This document shows positions 1 to 10,095 of a DNA stretch of 64,000 nt, in pieces. Where the stretch lies: positions 189,954-253,953 of the forward strand of contig BCJJ01000030.1 of the NCBI GenBank assembly GCA_039545355.1, in the 5' to 3' direction. The position numbers and the translations under genes were made by a program. Within the stretch, counting starts at the first letter, position 1; each line of letters begins with the position of its first letter. The notes below the pieces were generated by a model. That model was not told the DNA's origin. It did no database searches and saw only the letters and a list, made by a program, of their open reading frames with translations. This DNA comes from Trichosporon coremiiforme (taxonomy: Eukaryota > Basidiomycota > Tremellomycetes > Trichosporonales > Trichosporonaceae).

Positions 1-57
1 GAAACTTCGGCGCATTCTCGGGGTCGATGGCGGTTCGATGGCGGCGCCGACCGACGC

Positions 58-597
58 CTAGTTGATGATACCCTGAAGAGGCAGCTTGGTCTTGCAGCGC
101 CTGCAGGTGACCTCCTTGCGGGCGGAGAGCCTGCGCATCAGCGCTCTACTCGTGGATGCAAGCCAGTTGCGCCGGGGACACGCACCAGATGACACTGCAG
201 GGCAGGCAGCACGCAACGGCGAGCGCGGCGCCGACGCCGATGCGCGTGTCGTGCCCGTAGCGCTGGCAGTCGGGGTGTGGTTCGCCTGGAGTTAGTGATG
301 AGTGGCGAGCGTAGCGAGCCGAGCGAGGCGGCCAAGGCGGATAAGAAGGACGGCGAGGCCGGGCAGATGTTAACGAGCGATTCCACGCCTTATCTCTCCT
401 TTAAGGAACGTGGTCACAACAGACATGCTGACGGCTAGCCAAGGGAGGGAAGGTTGAAGGAAGAAGTGAGGGAAGGCTCACCATCGAACTCGACGGCCAT
501 CTTGTTCTGCTCGGCGGCAGGCAGGTTCGCGGCTGGGTGTCAATTTCTGTGGAATCCAGACAAACTCACGCGCGGCAGCACTAGTCTTCTCCTCCAT
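58..597 (-). CDS. Small Cys-rich membrane protein (LITAF/BRI3-like pattern, tentative), 89 aa, four exons
   Basis: Exons, in transcription order: 597-570, 532-482, 285-186 and 148-58. The introns are 37, 196 and 37 bp, with GTGAGT, GTGAGC and GTGCGT donors. The frame is kept through every junction and ends at TAG (60-58). The N-terminus is polar. HPDC and YGHD follow, then a hydrophobic Cys-rich segment (IGVGAALAVACCLPCSV, about residues 43-59), then a basic tail with CRRC near the C-terminus. A membrane segment between Cys/His motifs recalls LITAF and brain-protein-I3 proteins, which sit on endosomal membranes. That assignment rests on pattern only. The third intron has a weak branch point and ends in GAG, so this junction is the least certain. 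No single open frame covers the protein, so simple ORF calling misses it. Confidence 0.45.
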
Positions 598-1273
598 GAT
601 GACAGTGTCGAGCTAGGTTAGAGACGAGTAGGAGAAGAGGGTGGAGTGAGATGTCGGCGAACTTAGTGAGTGTCTTCCTTACAACCTCGATGGTGCAGCG
701 GGCAGGTGCCAGCGCGCCGCCGCTGATCGGGACGATCGAGACTGCGATGGTGCTTGGAGCCGGTGATCAAGTGGTACATGGTCGTTAGGAGAGAACAGGG
801 AAGGTGTGTTCGAGCATGCGGAGCACTGAGCTAACCCAGATCAGGGCGTCTCTGGGTCGCTGAGGACCTTGAGATGGCGTGCAAGATGGGCAGGATCAAG
901 GGGCCACCGTTACCAATGCTTCTCACTCCATCGGCGGCGGTTCGTGGCTGCGTTGTTAGTGTGTCGGCACGCTCTCTTTGCGATGACTGCGATTGATGGT
1001 TCAGATAGTCAGTCTGGTCAGTGGAGGCGTCCGAAACGCATCGGGAATGGGGGCGCAGCTGCGTTCCTCACAATGTGTTCAAGCCTACCGCACCGAGCGC
1101 ACAAGAGCTCAGAGCTATTTGTTCATTCGATTGTACGAGTTCGATACCAAGAGACCATCGGAGGCAGGGTTTGGACTGACGGTTGGCGCTCGGCACACGC
1201 AGCACGGCTGCTTGGTAGCTTATGTGCCCACCTCCTCACGAGCTACTCACGCATCGCACGCATCGCGATGTCG
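598..1273. other. Intergenic, no gene seen
   Basis: This stretch lies between two minus-strand genes. It should hold the promoter and 5' UTR of the small membrane protein and the 3' end of the next gene. Plus-strand open frames here overlap both genes and lack coding-like third-position bias. Confidence 0.5.
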
Positions 1274-1799
1274 CTACGACTTGCGTTTCCCCCACTTGAA
1301 GATAGAGTTCTGCTGTCAGCTTCAGGTAAACACAACCCTCCAGCTGTTCCTTGACACAACTCACGTTCTTCCTCCTCTCCGTCTCCTCAATCTCAGCCGC
1401 AATGATCCTAGTGAGCTCAGCCCACATCTCGCCCGCCTCCCTCTTCTCCGCCTCACTGTCCCTGTCCTTGTACGGAACATCGGCCGAGATCATCTTGCGG
1501 AACTGGAGGAAGAGCTCCTTCGCCTCGGGCTCGTCGCGGTGCAGAATCTTCCACTGGAACGCGCGCAGGACGCCGCCCTCGTAGATCGACTGCTCGTTGA
1601 TGTGCATGTAGTACAGTTGCGCGCGCTGGGAGGGGGTCAGCTTTTCGCGGGATTGGCGCGAGGGAGAGGTGGACGAAGGGTCGACGGAGGCGGCACGACC
1701 CCGGGTAGGCGAGGGGCCGCTACGCTGGGAACCAGAGGAGGAGGTGCCGGATGAAGTCTGGGGTTGGAGATAAGAGCGGCCAAGATCGTGAAAGGACAT
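1274..1799 (-). CDS. Unknown conserved-looking protein, 157 aa, two exons
   Basis: Exon 1 is 1799-1365 and exon 2 is 1312-1274. The 52-bp intron has a GTGAGT donor and a GCTGACAG branch/acceptor. Without splicing the frame runs on into an implausible tail; with splicing it ends cleanly in a basic C-terminus, WGKRKS. The start MSFHDLGRSY is preceded by CGCCGCC, a good fungal context. Residues 1-50 are Ser/Pro-rich and disordered. Residues 55-145 are charged and likely helical, including YYMHINEQSIYEGG and LHRDEPEAKELFLQFRKMI. I do not recognise the family and see no signal peptide or membrane span. Confidence 0.6.
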
Positions 1800-2313
1800 G
1801 GCGGCGACGAAGGCGGATGGTCGTGGATGGAATGTCGAAGTGGGCGAGGACGTCTGGCTATGGCGATGAGATTGGGGGGCTCAATGGCTTCCGTTTGGGG
1901 TCGCAGAAGCCGTCGTGATGGACAGAAATAGACAGGCGAGCTTGATCGATCAAGTCTGGAAGATCGAGAAGAACACGATCGATCCAAGAAGGTTGGCATG
2001 CTCTACCGAAGGGCGACCCCTCGTGATCTTCTCCCTCCTTCTCGATCCTCCACGGGCGCAGCGCCTGCATCTGGCACGCGACCGATGAAGGGGAATGCGC
2101 AGCGTCCATCTTATCCTGTGGTGAGCATGGGCGGAAGCACGCCATGAATGCGATGTGCCCCCCTCGACGCGCCCACCAGAATAGCGGTCAACGAAGCCTT
2201 TGCCGGACGCTTCGTCGACGCTGCTGCCCGCGATCCCAGCGTCGCGAAGCGTCGTCGCATACCTGTCAGTCGATGCCAACTCACGACAAGATTATACTGT
2301 TCATTATGCTAGT
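1800..2313. other. Intergenic with ambiguous minus-strand frames
   Basis: Upstream region of the 157-aa gene and downstream region of the SAC phosphatase. Two overlapping minus-strand frames of 95 and 109 codons (2145-1858 and 2279-1950) have some coding-like stretches. I could not join them with convincing splice sites. A short gene here cannot be excluded. Confidence 0.35.
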
Positions 2314-5300
2314 CTACAGCCATAGGAACCGCTTCACGGCGTAGTCCATGCGGGAAAGGAGGGACGTCGCATTCTCCGCGTCCGCGACACTGACAACGTC
2401 CTTGTCGACGACAAAGTCCTCGGGCACCTTATACACCTTTGCGCACTGCTCGCGAATGCGCTTCACGATGCGGTCCACAGTGGCCATGCACGTCTCGTTC
2501 TGCTCCAGCGCAAACTCCTCGTCCTCGTCGTCCTCGGGGTGTGGCTGGGCGACGAACTCGCGCGGCAGCGCCTTGAACGCGAAGAACTCGGAGGTGTCCG
2601 GGTCCACGTCCGCGATCTTCATGATGCTCTTGCGCTTGAAGCTCAGCGTGCGCGCGCGGTTCCGCTTCGTGTCTGACTTCAGCGGGTCGGTTCCCGTTGA
2701 AGTAGAGGCTTGCGAGATGGTTGATGTCGGCGTCGGCGGCGTCGCAACCGTGTTGTCGAGCGAGTATGTGCTGTATCGCGTTGACTCGTCCGCCGCAGCG
2801 AACGTCACGACGAATCCAGCATTCTCTGTCGGGTCTCGCCCCGCCTCCTGCAGCGCCGACAGGATGTAGGCACCCTTCTGAAGCGACGTTATCGACTTGA
2901 GCGGAATGCGCGTGAACTCGTTCACCTTCTCGAGCGAGTAGTTGAACGACACGACGTACAGTGCCAGCTTCGTCTGAATGTTAGTTACCACGTGAGCTGT
3001 TTAAACTCACCAGAAGGAGCACCTTCTCCTCGAGCTTCGGGCTTAGCTTCGTGTTCCGCTCAGCAGGCGAGAGCAGCGTCCAGCCGCCAATCCGCTGCTC
3101 GCCGTTATCAAGGACACGGGCGGAACTGGTTTCGACTGATGTCAGTTGAACAACCCTTGGGAGAACTCACTTGCTGCGGCCCGGACGCGGGACTGCTGCA
3201 TGAGCGCAGAGTGGTCGGTACTTTCGAGATTCTCCAAGAACTCGTTAAACACTCCCAGATTCCGCTGCCCCAGCATGAAGGAGATGACGGCTTGCGCGAA
3301 GAAGTCGGACACGGCACCGTAGAACATCCGGCTGAGCGAGCTTACGCCGTCGTGGAGCTGAAGTCAGTTACGTGTGGAGCTGCGTTCAACTCACCATGCC
3401 CTGCAAATCGCGCTTGCCGGTGCGCACAAAGTCTCCCTTCAGAGCAGACGTGTGCGCGTAGCACAGGCTGATCATGTCGCCGTTGTTCGCCCAGACTGTG
3501 GTTAGTTATGGTGGGAAAACTCAAACTCACTGTCGTTGAAGACCGACTCCACGTCGCAGGTCTTCGGGTCAACGGTGATGCCGAGTTGCAGCAGCATCTG
3601 CTTCAGGACGTGGCGTGCGAGTGCAGACTGCACAACGTTTGTTCGGTCCAAGCAGTCGATACAGCTGTATGTCAGCTGAACTCAGTCGGGACGCTAGCTT
3701 ACTTTGTCCGGAAGACTCCAGTCTGGTCGCGTACCTCATCGCCCTGGAGCAGCCAGAGGTAACCCATGTCGGTGAAATCGAGCTCATCGACGAGCTCCGA
3801 GATGTGCTCCCACTTCATGCCGTGGCACTTGGCGTGGAAGTCGAAGGGAACATAGGTAAGGTCGGGGCGCTCTAGACTCTCGACGAGCTCGCCGTAGCCG
3901 TTTGTGACCGGCGCTTCCTTGCCAGTCTGCTCGGACAGGTTCACAATCCTCTGAAGGTTAGTTCATGAAGCCAGCACGAAAACTCACAACCGGGCCATAC
4001 CGCTTGCGCAAGTCGTCAAAGTGCAGATTTGCAACGGAATACGTCTGGTCAACAGGCTGGTCGAGCACGGGCGGCGGCTTCATCGACCACGGTGTCTGAC
4101 TCCACTTCAAGGGGATCGATCCGCGGATCTGCACGAAGCTGAACATCGAGACCTTGCCGCCGACTTTTGCCCGGACGAGCATCTCCGTCTCGACAAAGTT
4201 GGCAACGTGACCCTCGTCGTCGATACCGCGACGCTGGTAACGCAGACCGGCGCGGTCCTTGCTTCTCCGCGAGATCAACACGATATCAACCGGTACCGGC
4301 GCCGGCGGCTCGAGCAGCTTCGCCTCGTCGACCGGTGACGGTGGAATTGGGACAGTAAACTGCGAGGCCTGGATGTATCCCTGCAGGATGGGAAGAACGT
4401 AGCCGTGCAGGCCGAGCTCGATGAAGTCGCGCGCGAGGCTCTCGTTCCAAAAGAACCGCCTATCCGTCCTGCGCCAGAGCGGGACATGGATGTCAGGCTC
4501 AATGATCTCAGAGCCGGTCGTTCTCGTGGACTTGGCAGACTTGATGGAGCCTCCGGGAGACGGCGGGTCGCTGTGGAGCTTTCGGTCTGTCTCCGACGGC
4601 GTGTTGTCGAAGAACTCCGACGTTGGGTGTGCGCTGGACAGCAGACCCTCAAGAAGAGCACCGCTCTTCTGCCCGCGAGCAAGTCGTTTCCGCTTGTCCT
4701 GCAGAGTGTGGGAGAGGTCGAAGTCATACGAGTAGTAGAACTCGCCGGAGCCAAGCTCGCGCATGATCTGCTTCATGATCTTGGACTCGAGCTCGAGACG
4801 GGTAGGCACGTCGAGGGCAGGCTTCGGGACCGGCGTCGTTGCTCGGCTGGGCGCTGAGCTCGACGCGACGCTGTCGGCTTTCGGCACCTTGAGGCCCGGC
4901 GCAGTCATCTCGATGCCGCCCTCATTATCGTGGGCGTCCTCGACATCCTGGGGTTCGACGTCTCCAACAGGCTGCTCGGGCTGCTCCTCCCTCACTTTCG
5001 TGGCTGACTCCTTGGCTGGCGGGATCTTGTCCTTAGGCTTCGACTTGCCCAGTTTGGGCGTGAATCTACCCCAGCCAAGCGTGAATCTTTTCTTCATTCG
5101 GTTCTCCGCCGAGTCGTCCACAGCTGGCGGAAGGGTCGGCAGGTCCTCGTCAGCCTCCGGCGCAATCGACGATGACCGCCGCCTTCGGGCTTCGATGTCC
5201 GAGACCTCATCTTCCGAGCTCGATTCCGCTTCTGAGCTGGTGCCGTCGTCGTCGGACGTGACCGACGGCGCTCCAGCCTGCCATGGCCACTTCAGGTTGA

Positions 5301-5909
5301 GTGCCGGCGGCTTCTGCTTGGGTTTTGGCGAAGTCTTCGCCTTCGACTCCGGCGCTTTGGGCACGCGCTTGGCCTGGGGTTAGTTGAAGGCAACCTACAC
5401 ACGACTCACAAGGACGCGCGCCATCTGACCGAGGTGCCTCTCGGCCCGTTCCTTGATGAGGGGGATAGCGTAAACATCGGTGAGTGTATTGACCTCGTGC
5501 GTGACGTCGGTCGGCGTGATACCGTTATCTCCAGGAAAGATGCTTGTCGGCGGCTTCTTCGCGGGCAAGAAGACAACGAGGTACGCGGCTGAGGTCAGCT
5601 TGCGTCCATGCTTCTAGACTCACCATCCCACAGGCGAACAATGCCGACTACGCCTCCGAGCTCGACTTCGCCCTCGAGCGACTCGTCTGCTGGCGGAACG
5701 GCGAACGCCTCGACCTTTGCCTTGATACCGTACCGGATAAGAACTGCGTCCTCGGGCTCAGAGTTGGTGCCAGGGTAGAGGAGGAGACCGTCATCGATGG
5801 CACGTAACCGCAGTCGCCTGTGCAGCTGCGGAGGAAGGGGCGGGACAGTCAACCGCGGGGGAAGGTGTTTGAGCATTGGTGTCGCCACTGGTGCTGAGGG
5901 AGACGACAT
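2314..5909 (-). CDS. SAC-domain phosphoinositide phosphatase, Sac2/INPP5F-like, 1101 aa, nine exons
   Basis: Exons: 5909-5624, 5588-5410, 5373-3988, 3950-3703, 3664-3531, 3495-3395, 3357-3171, 3135-3011 and 2973-2314. All introns have GTGAGT or GTAAGC donors and CTGAC or CTAAC branch points. The SAC domain starts near residue 20. It is interrupted by an acidic, Ser/Lys-rich disordered insert (about residues 160-380) and resumes at the family motif AGLRYQRRGIDDEGHVANF. The catalytic CX5R motif is intact as GVFRTNCIDCLDRTN, with nucleophile Cys701 and Arg707. The Asn codon before that Cys is split by an intron. After the SAC domain, residues from about 880 match the layout of the hSac2 domain. 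No membrane span is seen, unlike ER Sac1, and the length is close to INPP5F. The family removes phosphates from PtdIns phosphates on endocytic membranes. The upstream in-frame Met at 6014 looks like leader. Confidence 0.85.
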
Positions 5910-6765
5910 GGTGGGTGAGGGTGATGTTGTGGTGGTAGAGAGGAGGAACGTTACAGCCAAGACCTGAGACTGACAGCGGCAGCCGCCAGCCGAAGGATCC
6001 AGGACGAGGGCCAAGGGACGCAGGGAAAGCGGTTCAGATGGGACGATAATAACAAAGCCTCACGTGTTGATCGACGGTCGGATAAGCCTCGCGTAAATTA
6101 CATGGAGCGCGGCGTCAGATCTCAGCCTATTGGTGCAAGCAGACGTAGGTGGCTGGCAACATGCGGGCAGCACTACGCCGCCGCCGAAAGGGTCATGCAT
6201 GGAAGGTCTCAGGTGCAAGTGCGCAAGTAAGTGCATACCTCGTCTGGAGCTACCTGCTTGACCGCAACAGTCGTCAAGAACGTAACGCGCGCGTGCTAGT
6301 TCTCGTGTGCATCACTCAATCGTGTCTGGCCTGCAGCGCGATCTTGGAACAGCCGTTTCAAAGGTACGTCGCCCGTCGATACAAACCATCTGATAAGTCA
6401 GCTTGAACAGATGCATCGCCCAGCTGAACTTAACCTGAATGTCAGGTGGTATTGAGAACAACGCCCAGCTGACCTTCAGTACTTCGGTCGTGGTCAGTTG
6501 TCGTTGGTGAGGGTTAGTTGTGAAGAAAGAGAAGGACACATCGAAAGGAGGAAGACCACGGAGACGGGGTTGACTCAGCTCCACGACGCAGGTCTTAGGA
6601 CGATCACTGCGCCCTCATCACCGTCATCACCCACTCTGCAGGTCTAGGATACGTGCAATTTGTGACATCTCATTATGGCTGTTCTATGGTACATATATCA
6701 TTGTCCTAGCCTTTTACAACGCCAGTCTCCTTCGTCTCTCAATCTAGCGCCTTCCCGCGCTTCGG
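5910..6765. other. Intergenic, no gene seen
   Basis: Head-to-tail spacer of about 0.86 kb. It holds the SAC phosphatase promoter and the CYP505 3' end. A 90-codon minus-strand frame (6584-6312) has no recognisable product. Confidence 0.5.
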
Positions 6766-9700
6766 CTAAAGGAACACGTCCGTCTTGTACTTCTCCCTCG
6801 AGACCTCCTCCATCTTCTCCTCCGCCTCCTCGGCACTGACGCCCTTCAATTCGCTGATGATGCGAACTGCCGTCTTACGGAGGTCGGCTGCCATCTTCGC
6901 CCCCGAGCCGCAGGTATAGAATCGTGCGCCGGCTTTGTACAGGTCCCGCAGCGCCTCGCGGTCCTCATACACCAGGTCCTGGATGTACTTCTTCCCTTGC
7001 GGCAGGGTCGTGCCCTTCAGCGCTCCTTTTTTGAAAGACGCCTGCTGGGTGCGCGACAGCACGGGGTGGAGGACGAGGACGCCAGACTTGACCCACTCGC
7101 CCAGCTCCGAGCCGTGCAGGAACGACGCCTCGTCTCGGCACCCGAAGTACAGGTGAGTTGCGGCGACGGGCTCGCTGGCGGCCTTCTGCGCGGCGCGCTC
7201 GGCGATGAAGCCGCGGAAGGGCGCGATGCCGCTGCCGGCCGCGAAGAGGACGACAGGCGTGCTGGGCTCGGGGAGGTGGAAGTCGCCGCTGGACTTGACG
7301 ACGCAGAAGAGCTCATCGCCCTCGGCCAGCCCTGCAAGGTAGTTTGAGCACACGCCGAGGTACGTTCCGTTTCCGCTCTTGGACGCAGGCTGGTGGACAG
7401 TGTAGGTCAGCGTCGCCTCGGTCGTGCTCTCGAGCGGCGAGGACGAGATGCTGTACTGCCTGATCTTGAGCTTGGCGAGGTTGCCGAGGAAGAAGTCGAG
7501 TTCGGCGCGGCAGCTGGGAACAGACTCGAGGAGCTCAAGCAGCGAGAGCTTCTTCTCAGTCACGCTGTGCGTATAGTCGGCGTCGAGGGCGTCGATCTTC
7601 GTCTTGTCCTTTGCGTCGCTGCACATAGCGGCCAGCTGGGGCAGAATACGCTTCGCGACCGGGAGCGACAGCTCGACATATGATCCGAAAAGGTCTGCGG
7701 CACGCACAGGCGTGTTCGCACCGATGAATGGCATCGCCTTGTCGAAGCTGATGATCGCGTTGCCGTCCAAACGGAAGTGCTTCAGCACGCGGTCCACCGT
7801 ACTATTCGGGTTCTTCGGCAGGATGTTGAGATAGTCGCCGGCCTGGAAGCTCTGGCCCTCAGGCAGGCGGATCGTGATGTATCGCGTCTCGGGGAGGTCC
7901 CGCTCAGCCGGACCGATAACGCGCTGCGACACAACGGTGGCAGTCGACATGTCAGTGAACGTGCCCGACGCCGAGTTGGCAGTCGCGGGGAGCACCTTGA
8001 TGCTGGGCTTGTCGGCGGTCGTAGACTTGACGTCCTTGGCGTCCTCGGTCGTGCCGAAGTGGTCCCAGAGGCGTCCCTTGAACTTCTCAAAGTCGCCGAG
8101 GAGGTCGTCGCCGGCATCGGCCAGGGAGAGCTCGAGGAGGCGCTCGCCGCCGAGCTCCTCAAGGCGCTTGTCGACGAGGAGCGGGATGCGGTGGAACGTC
8201 TCGCTCCAGTCGCGGTGGCCCGCGCCCATAATAATGTAGCGCACGCCGGCCATGGGCTTGTCCTCGGGGTTCAATCCGCGGAGGGACTGGATGAACTCGC
8301 GCGCGTTGTCGGTCGGCTGGCCCTCGTACGACGTCGTGCAGATGATCACAGGCGCGTCCGTCGGGAGCTTGGCGTCAGGCACGACGTCGTCCAAGGCACC
8401 GATGTTGATCTCAAATCCGCTCGCCTGACCCTCGGCCGCGACCTCATGCGCAAATTCCTCGCAGGTGCCCGAGTTGGACCCGTACAGCACGTAGAGCTTG
8501 CCCCGGCGCGACGCCGGCGAGGTCTTGGTGCCTGCCGTCGCCGAGGCTTCCTCCTTGTTGATCGCCGCCGAGCCGAGCAGGAACTCGTTCAGCAGATTCT
8601 GGTGCCTGCCCTTGCGCGGGTACGCCTTGATGTTGAAGTTGTCCGGCTTGAGTGCAAGCGCCTGCTTCACCTTGAGCGTGTACGACGGGTCGACGAGCTC
8701 GACGTCGAAGCGAGCTGTGATCAGAGCAAGCGCAAGTATCGCCTCCTGGACGGCGAAAATTCGTCCGACGCACGCACGCGCGCCGTTGCCGAACGCCTTC
8801 CACGCATTGGGCTTCTTGGGGAAGCCCTCGAAGAAACGCTCCGGACGGAAGTCGGCCGAGTCCTCGCCCCAAGAGGCAATGTCCCGGTGGACGCTCTCGA
8901 CGACACAACTGATCTGCTTGCCATGCGGGACGTAGTAGCCGCCGGGAAGAATCTCGCCGTTGGGGTTCTTCGGCTTGACGCTGAACGCGGGGACGGGTGA
9001 ATGCAGGCGAAGTGCCTCTTTCAGGATCGCGTCGATGTAGGGGAACTGGGACGGGTTCAGCTTGAGGTAGTTTCCTCCGACGGCGGCGATTGCCGCGTCC
9101 GACTCCTCACGCGCCTTCTGGTAAATGCGCGGCTGCTTCAGCATGTAGTAGAGCGCAAAGGCGAGCGTGCTCGACGTCGTCTCGTGGCCGGCGATCAAGA
9201 ACGTGACCATCTGGTAGCGAATGTTCTCGTCCGAAAGCGCCTTGCCAGTCTTCGGGTCACGATCGTTGATCATGTTGTTCAGAAGGTCGTTCGCATCTGG
9301 GTCGGGGTTTGCACGGCGGTGCGCGACAACTTCGTCACACGTCGCCCACAGCTTGTGGATCGTGTCCCAGTAGCGGGCGTTCTCCTTGTAGAACAGCTTG
9401 TTCAGGAACGCCGGGCGGAGTGCGCGGTGGCCGGATCCGCGGAGCAGCTCGAACATGCCCTCGACGAACGGGTGGAGCGTGTCCGAGTGGAACGAGTTGA
9501 ACCTGTACTTGAACGAGCACCATCCGATGGTGTCGAACGTCAGACGTGTGAAGTGGTTAGCAGCCTCGAACGGCTGTCCGGCATGGCACTCCCAGTAGAT
9601 CAGCATCTGGGAAGCGATGTCGAGCATGCCGGCCTGCATTTTTCTAATCGGAATCGGACCAAAGGCGGGGACCAGGATACGGTGGGCAATGTCCCAGTTG

Positions 9701-10095
9701 TTCTCCCACGAGAAGGCGGTGAAGAGTCCGTCGCCTGCATAGTTGCGCACATCCTGGAGCGCTCTCGATATGTACTTCTCGAACTTGGCCTCGTTGCAGA
9801 TGAAGTCGCACATCTCCTGGCTCGCGACAACAAAATTCTGATGTCCGAGGATGTTCATCTCGAAAGCTGGTCCCATCTTGTTCACAAGCACTCGCATCGA
9901 GTTCTGAACCTGCGTCGAGTCGATGTCGAGAAGGTTGCCGATGATCGGGTAGTATGGCGGTCGCGGCCACGGAACGATACCGCGGTGGTTCGGCGGGAGG
10001 GCTTCATCGTCCTGCTTGCTGTCCAGCGACATTAGCGCCTGCAGGTCCTGCGTCGACGGCGGCGACACCATGGCGGACACATCGACCATGGTCAT
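6766..10095 (-). CDS. CYP505-family self-sufficient cytochrome P450-reductase fusion, 1109 aa, intronless
   Basis: One unbroken frame encodes a P450 heme domain fused to a diflavin reductase. The heme part (about residues 40-500) has PYYPIIGN, the CYP102/CYP505 signature around GDGLFTAFSWENNWDIAHR, the I-helix AGHETTS, the ExxR helix KEALRLHSPVP and the heme ligand loop FGNGARACVGR (Cys near residue 440). The reductase part has the FMN motif LYVLYGSNSGTCEEFAHEVA, then FAD and NADPH motifs (RQYSISSSP, AAGSGIAPFRGF, YFGCRDE). It ends in DVFL. Characterised members such as Fusarium P450foxy hydroxylate fatty acids near the omega end using NADPH. P450foxy is about 1066 aa, so the N-terminus here is slightly long and Met10071 or Met10089 could be the true start. 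There is no N-terminal membrane anchor. Confidence 0.95.
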   Translation of the reverse strand: MTMVDVSAMVSPPSTQDLQALMSLDSKQDDEALPPNHRGIVPWPRPPYYPIIGNLLDIDSTQVQNSMRVLVNKMGPAFEMNILGHQNFVVASQEMCDFICNEAKFEKYISRALQDVRNYAGDGLFTAFSWENNWDIAHRILVPAFGPIPIRKMQAGMLDIASQMLIYWECHAGQPFEAANHFTRLTFDTIGWCSFKYRFNSFHSDTLHPFVEGMFELLRGSGHRALRPAFLNKLFYKENARYWDTIHKLWATCDEVVAHRRANPDPDANDLLNNMINDRDPKTGKALSDENIRYQMVTFLIAGHETTSSTLAFALYYMLKQPRIYQKAREESDAAIAAVGGNYLKLNPSQFPYIDAILKEALRLHSPVPAFSVKPKNPNGEILPGGYYVPHGKQISCVVESVHRDIASWGEDSADFRPERFFEGFPKKPNAWKAFGNGARACVGRIFAVQEAILALALITARFDVELVDPSYTLKVKQALALKPDNFNIKAYPRKGRHQNLLNEFLLGSAAINKEEASATAGTKTSPASRRGKLYVLYGSNSGTCEEFAHEVAAEGQASGFEINIGALDDVVPDAKLPTDAPVIICTTSYEGQPTDNAREFIQSLRGLNPEDKPMAGVRYIIMGAGHRDWSETFHRIPLLVDKRLEELGGERLLELSLADAGDDLLGDFEKFKGRLWDHFGTTEDAKDVKSTTADKPSIKVLPATANSASGTFTDMSTATVVSQRVIGPAERDLPETRYITIRLPEGQSFQAGDYLNILPKNPNSTVDRVLKHFRLDGNAIISFDKAMPFIGANTPVRAADLFGSYVELSLPVAKRILPQLAAMCSDAKDKTKIDALDADYTHSVTEKKLSLLELLESVPSCRAELDFFLGNLAKLKIRQYSISSSPLESTTEATLTYTVHQPASKSGNGTYLGVCSNYLAGLAEGDELFCVVKSSGDFHLPEPSTPVVLFAAGSGIAPFRGFIAERAAQKAASEPVAATHLYFGCRDEASFLHGSELGEWVKSGVLVLHPVLSRTQQASFKKGALKGTTLPQGKKYIQDLVYEDREALRDLYKAGARFYTCGSGAKMAADLRKTAVRIISELKGVSAEEAEEKMEEVSREKYKTDVFL

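Noticed and set aside
1858..2279. Small minus-strand gene upstream of the 157-aa gene
   Set aside because: Two frames look partly coding but lack a convincing donor/acceptor pair. They may be 5' leader sequence.
7777..10035. Long plus-strand open frames opposite CYP505 (up to 407 codons)
   Set aside because: They are antisense shadows of a GC-rich gene; the minus strand carries clear P450 and reductase motifs.
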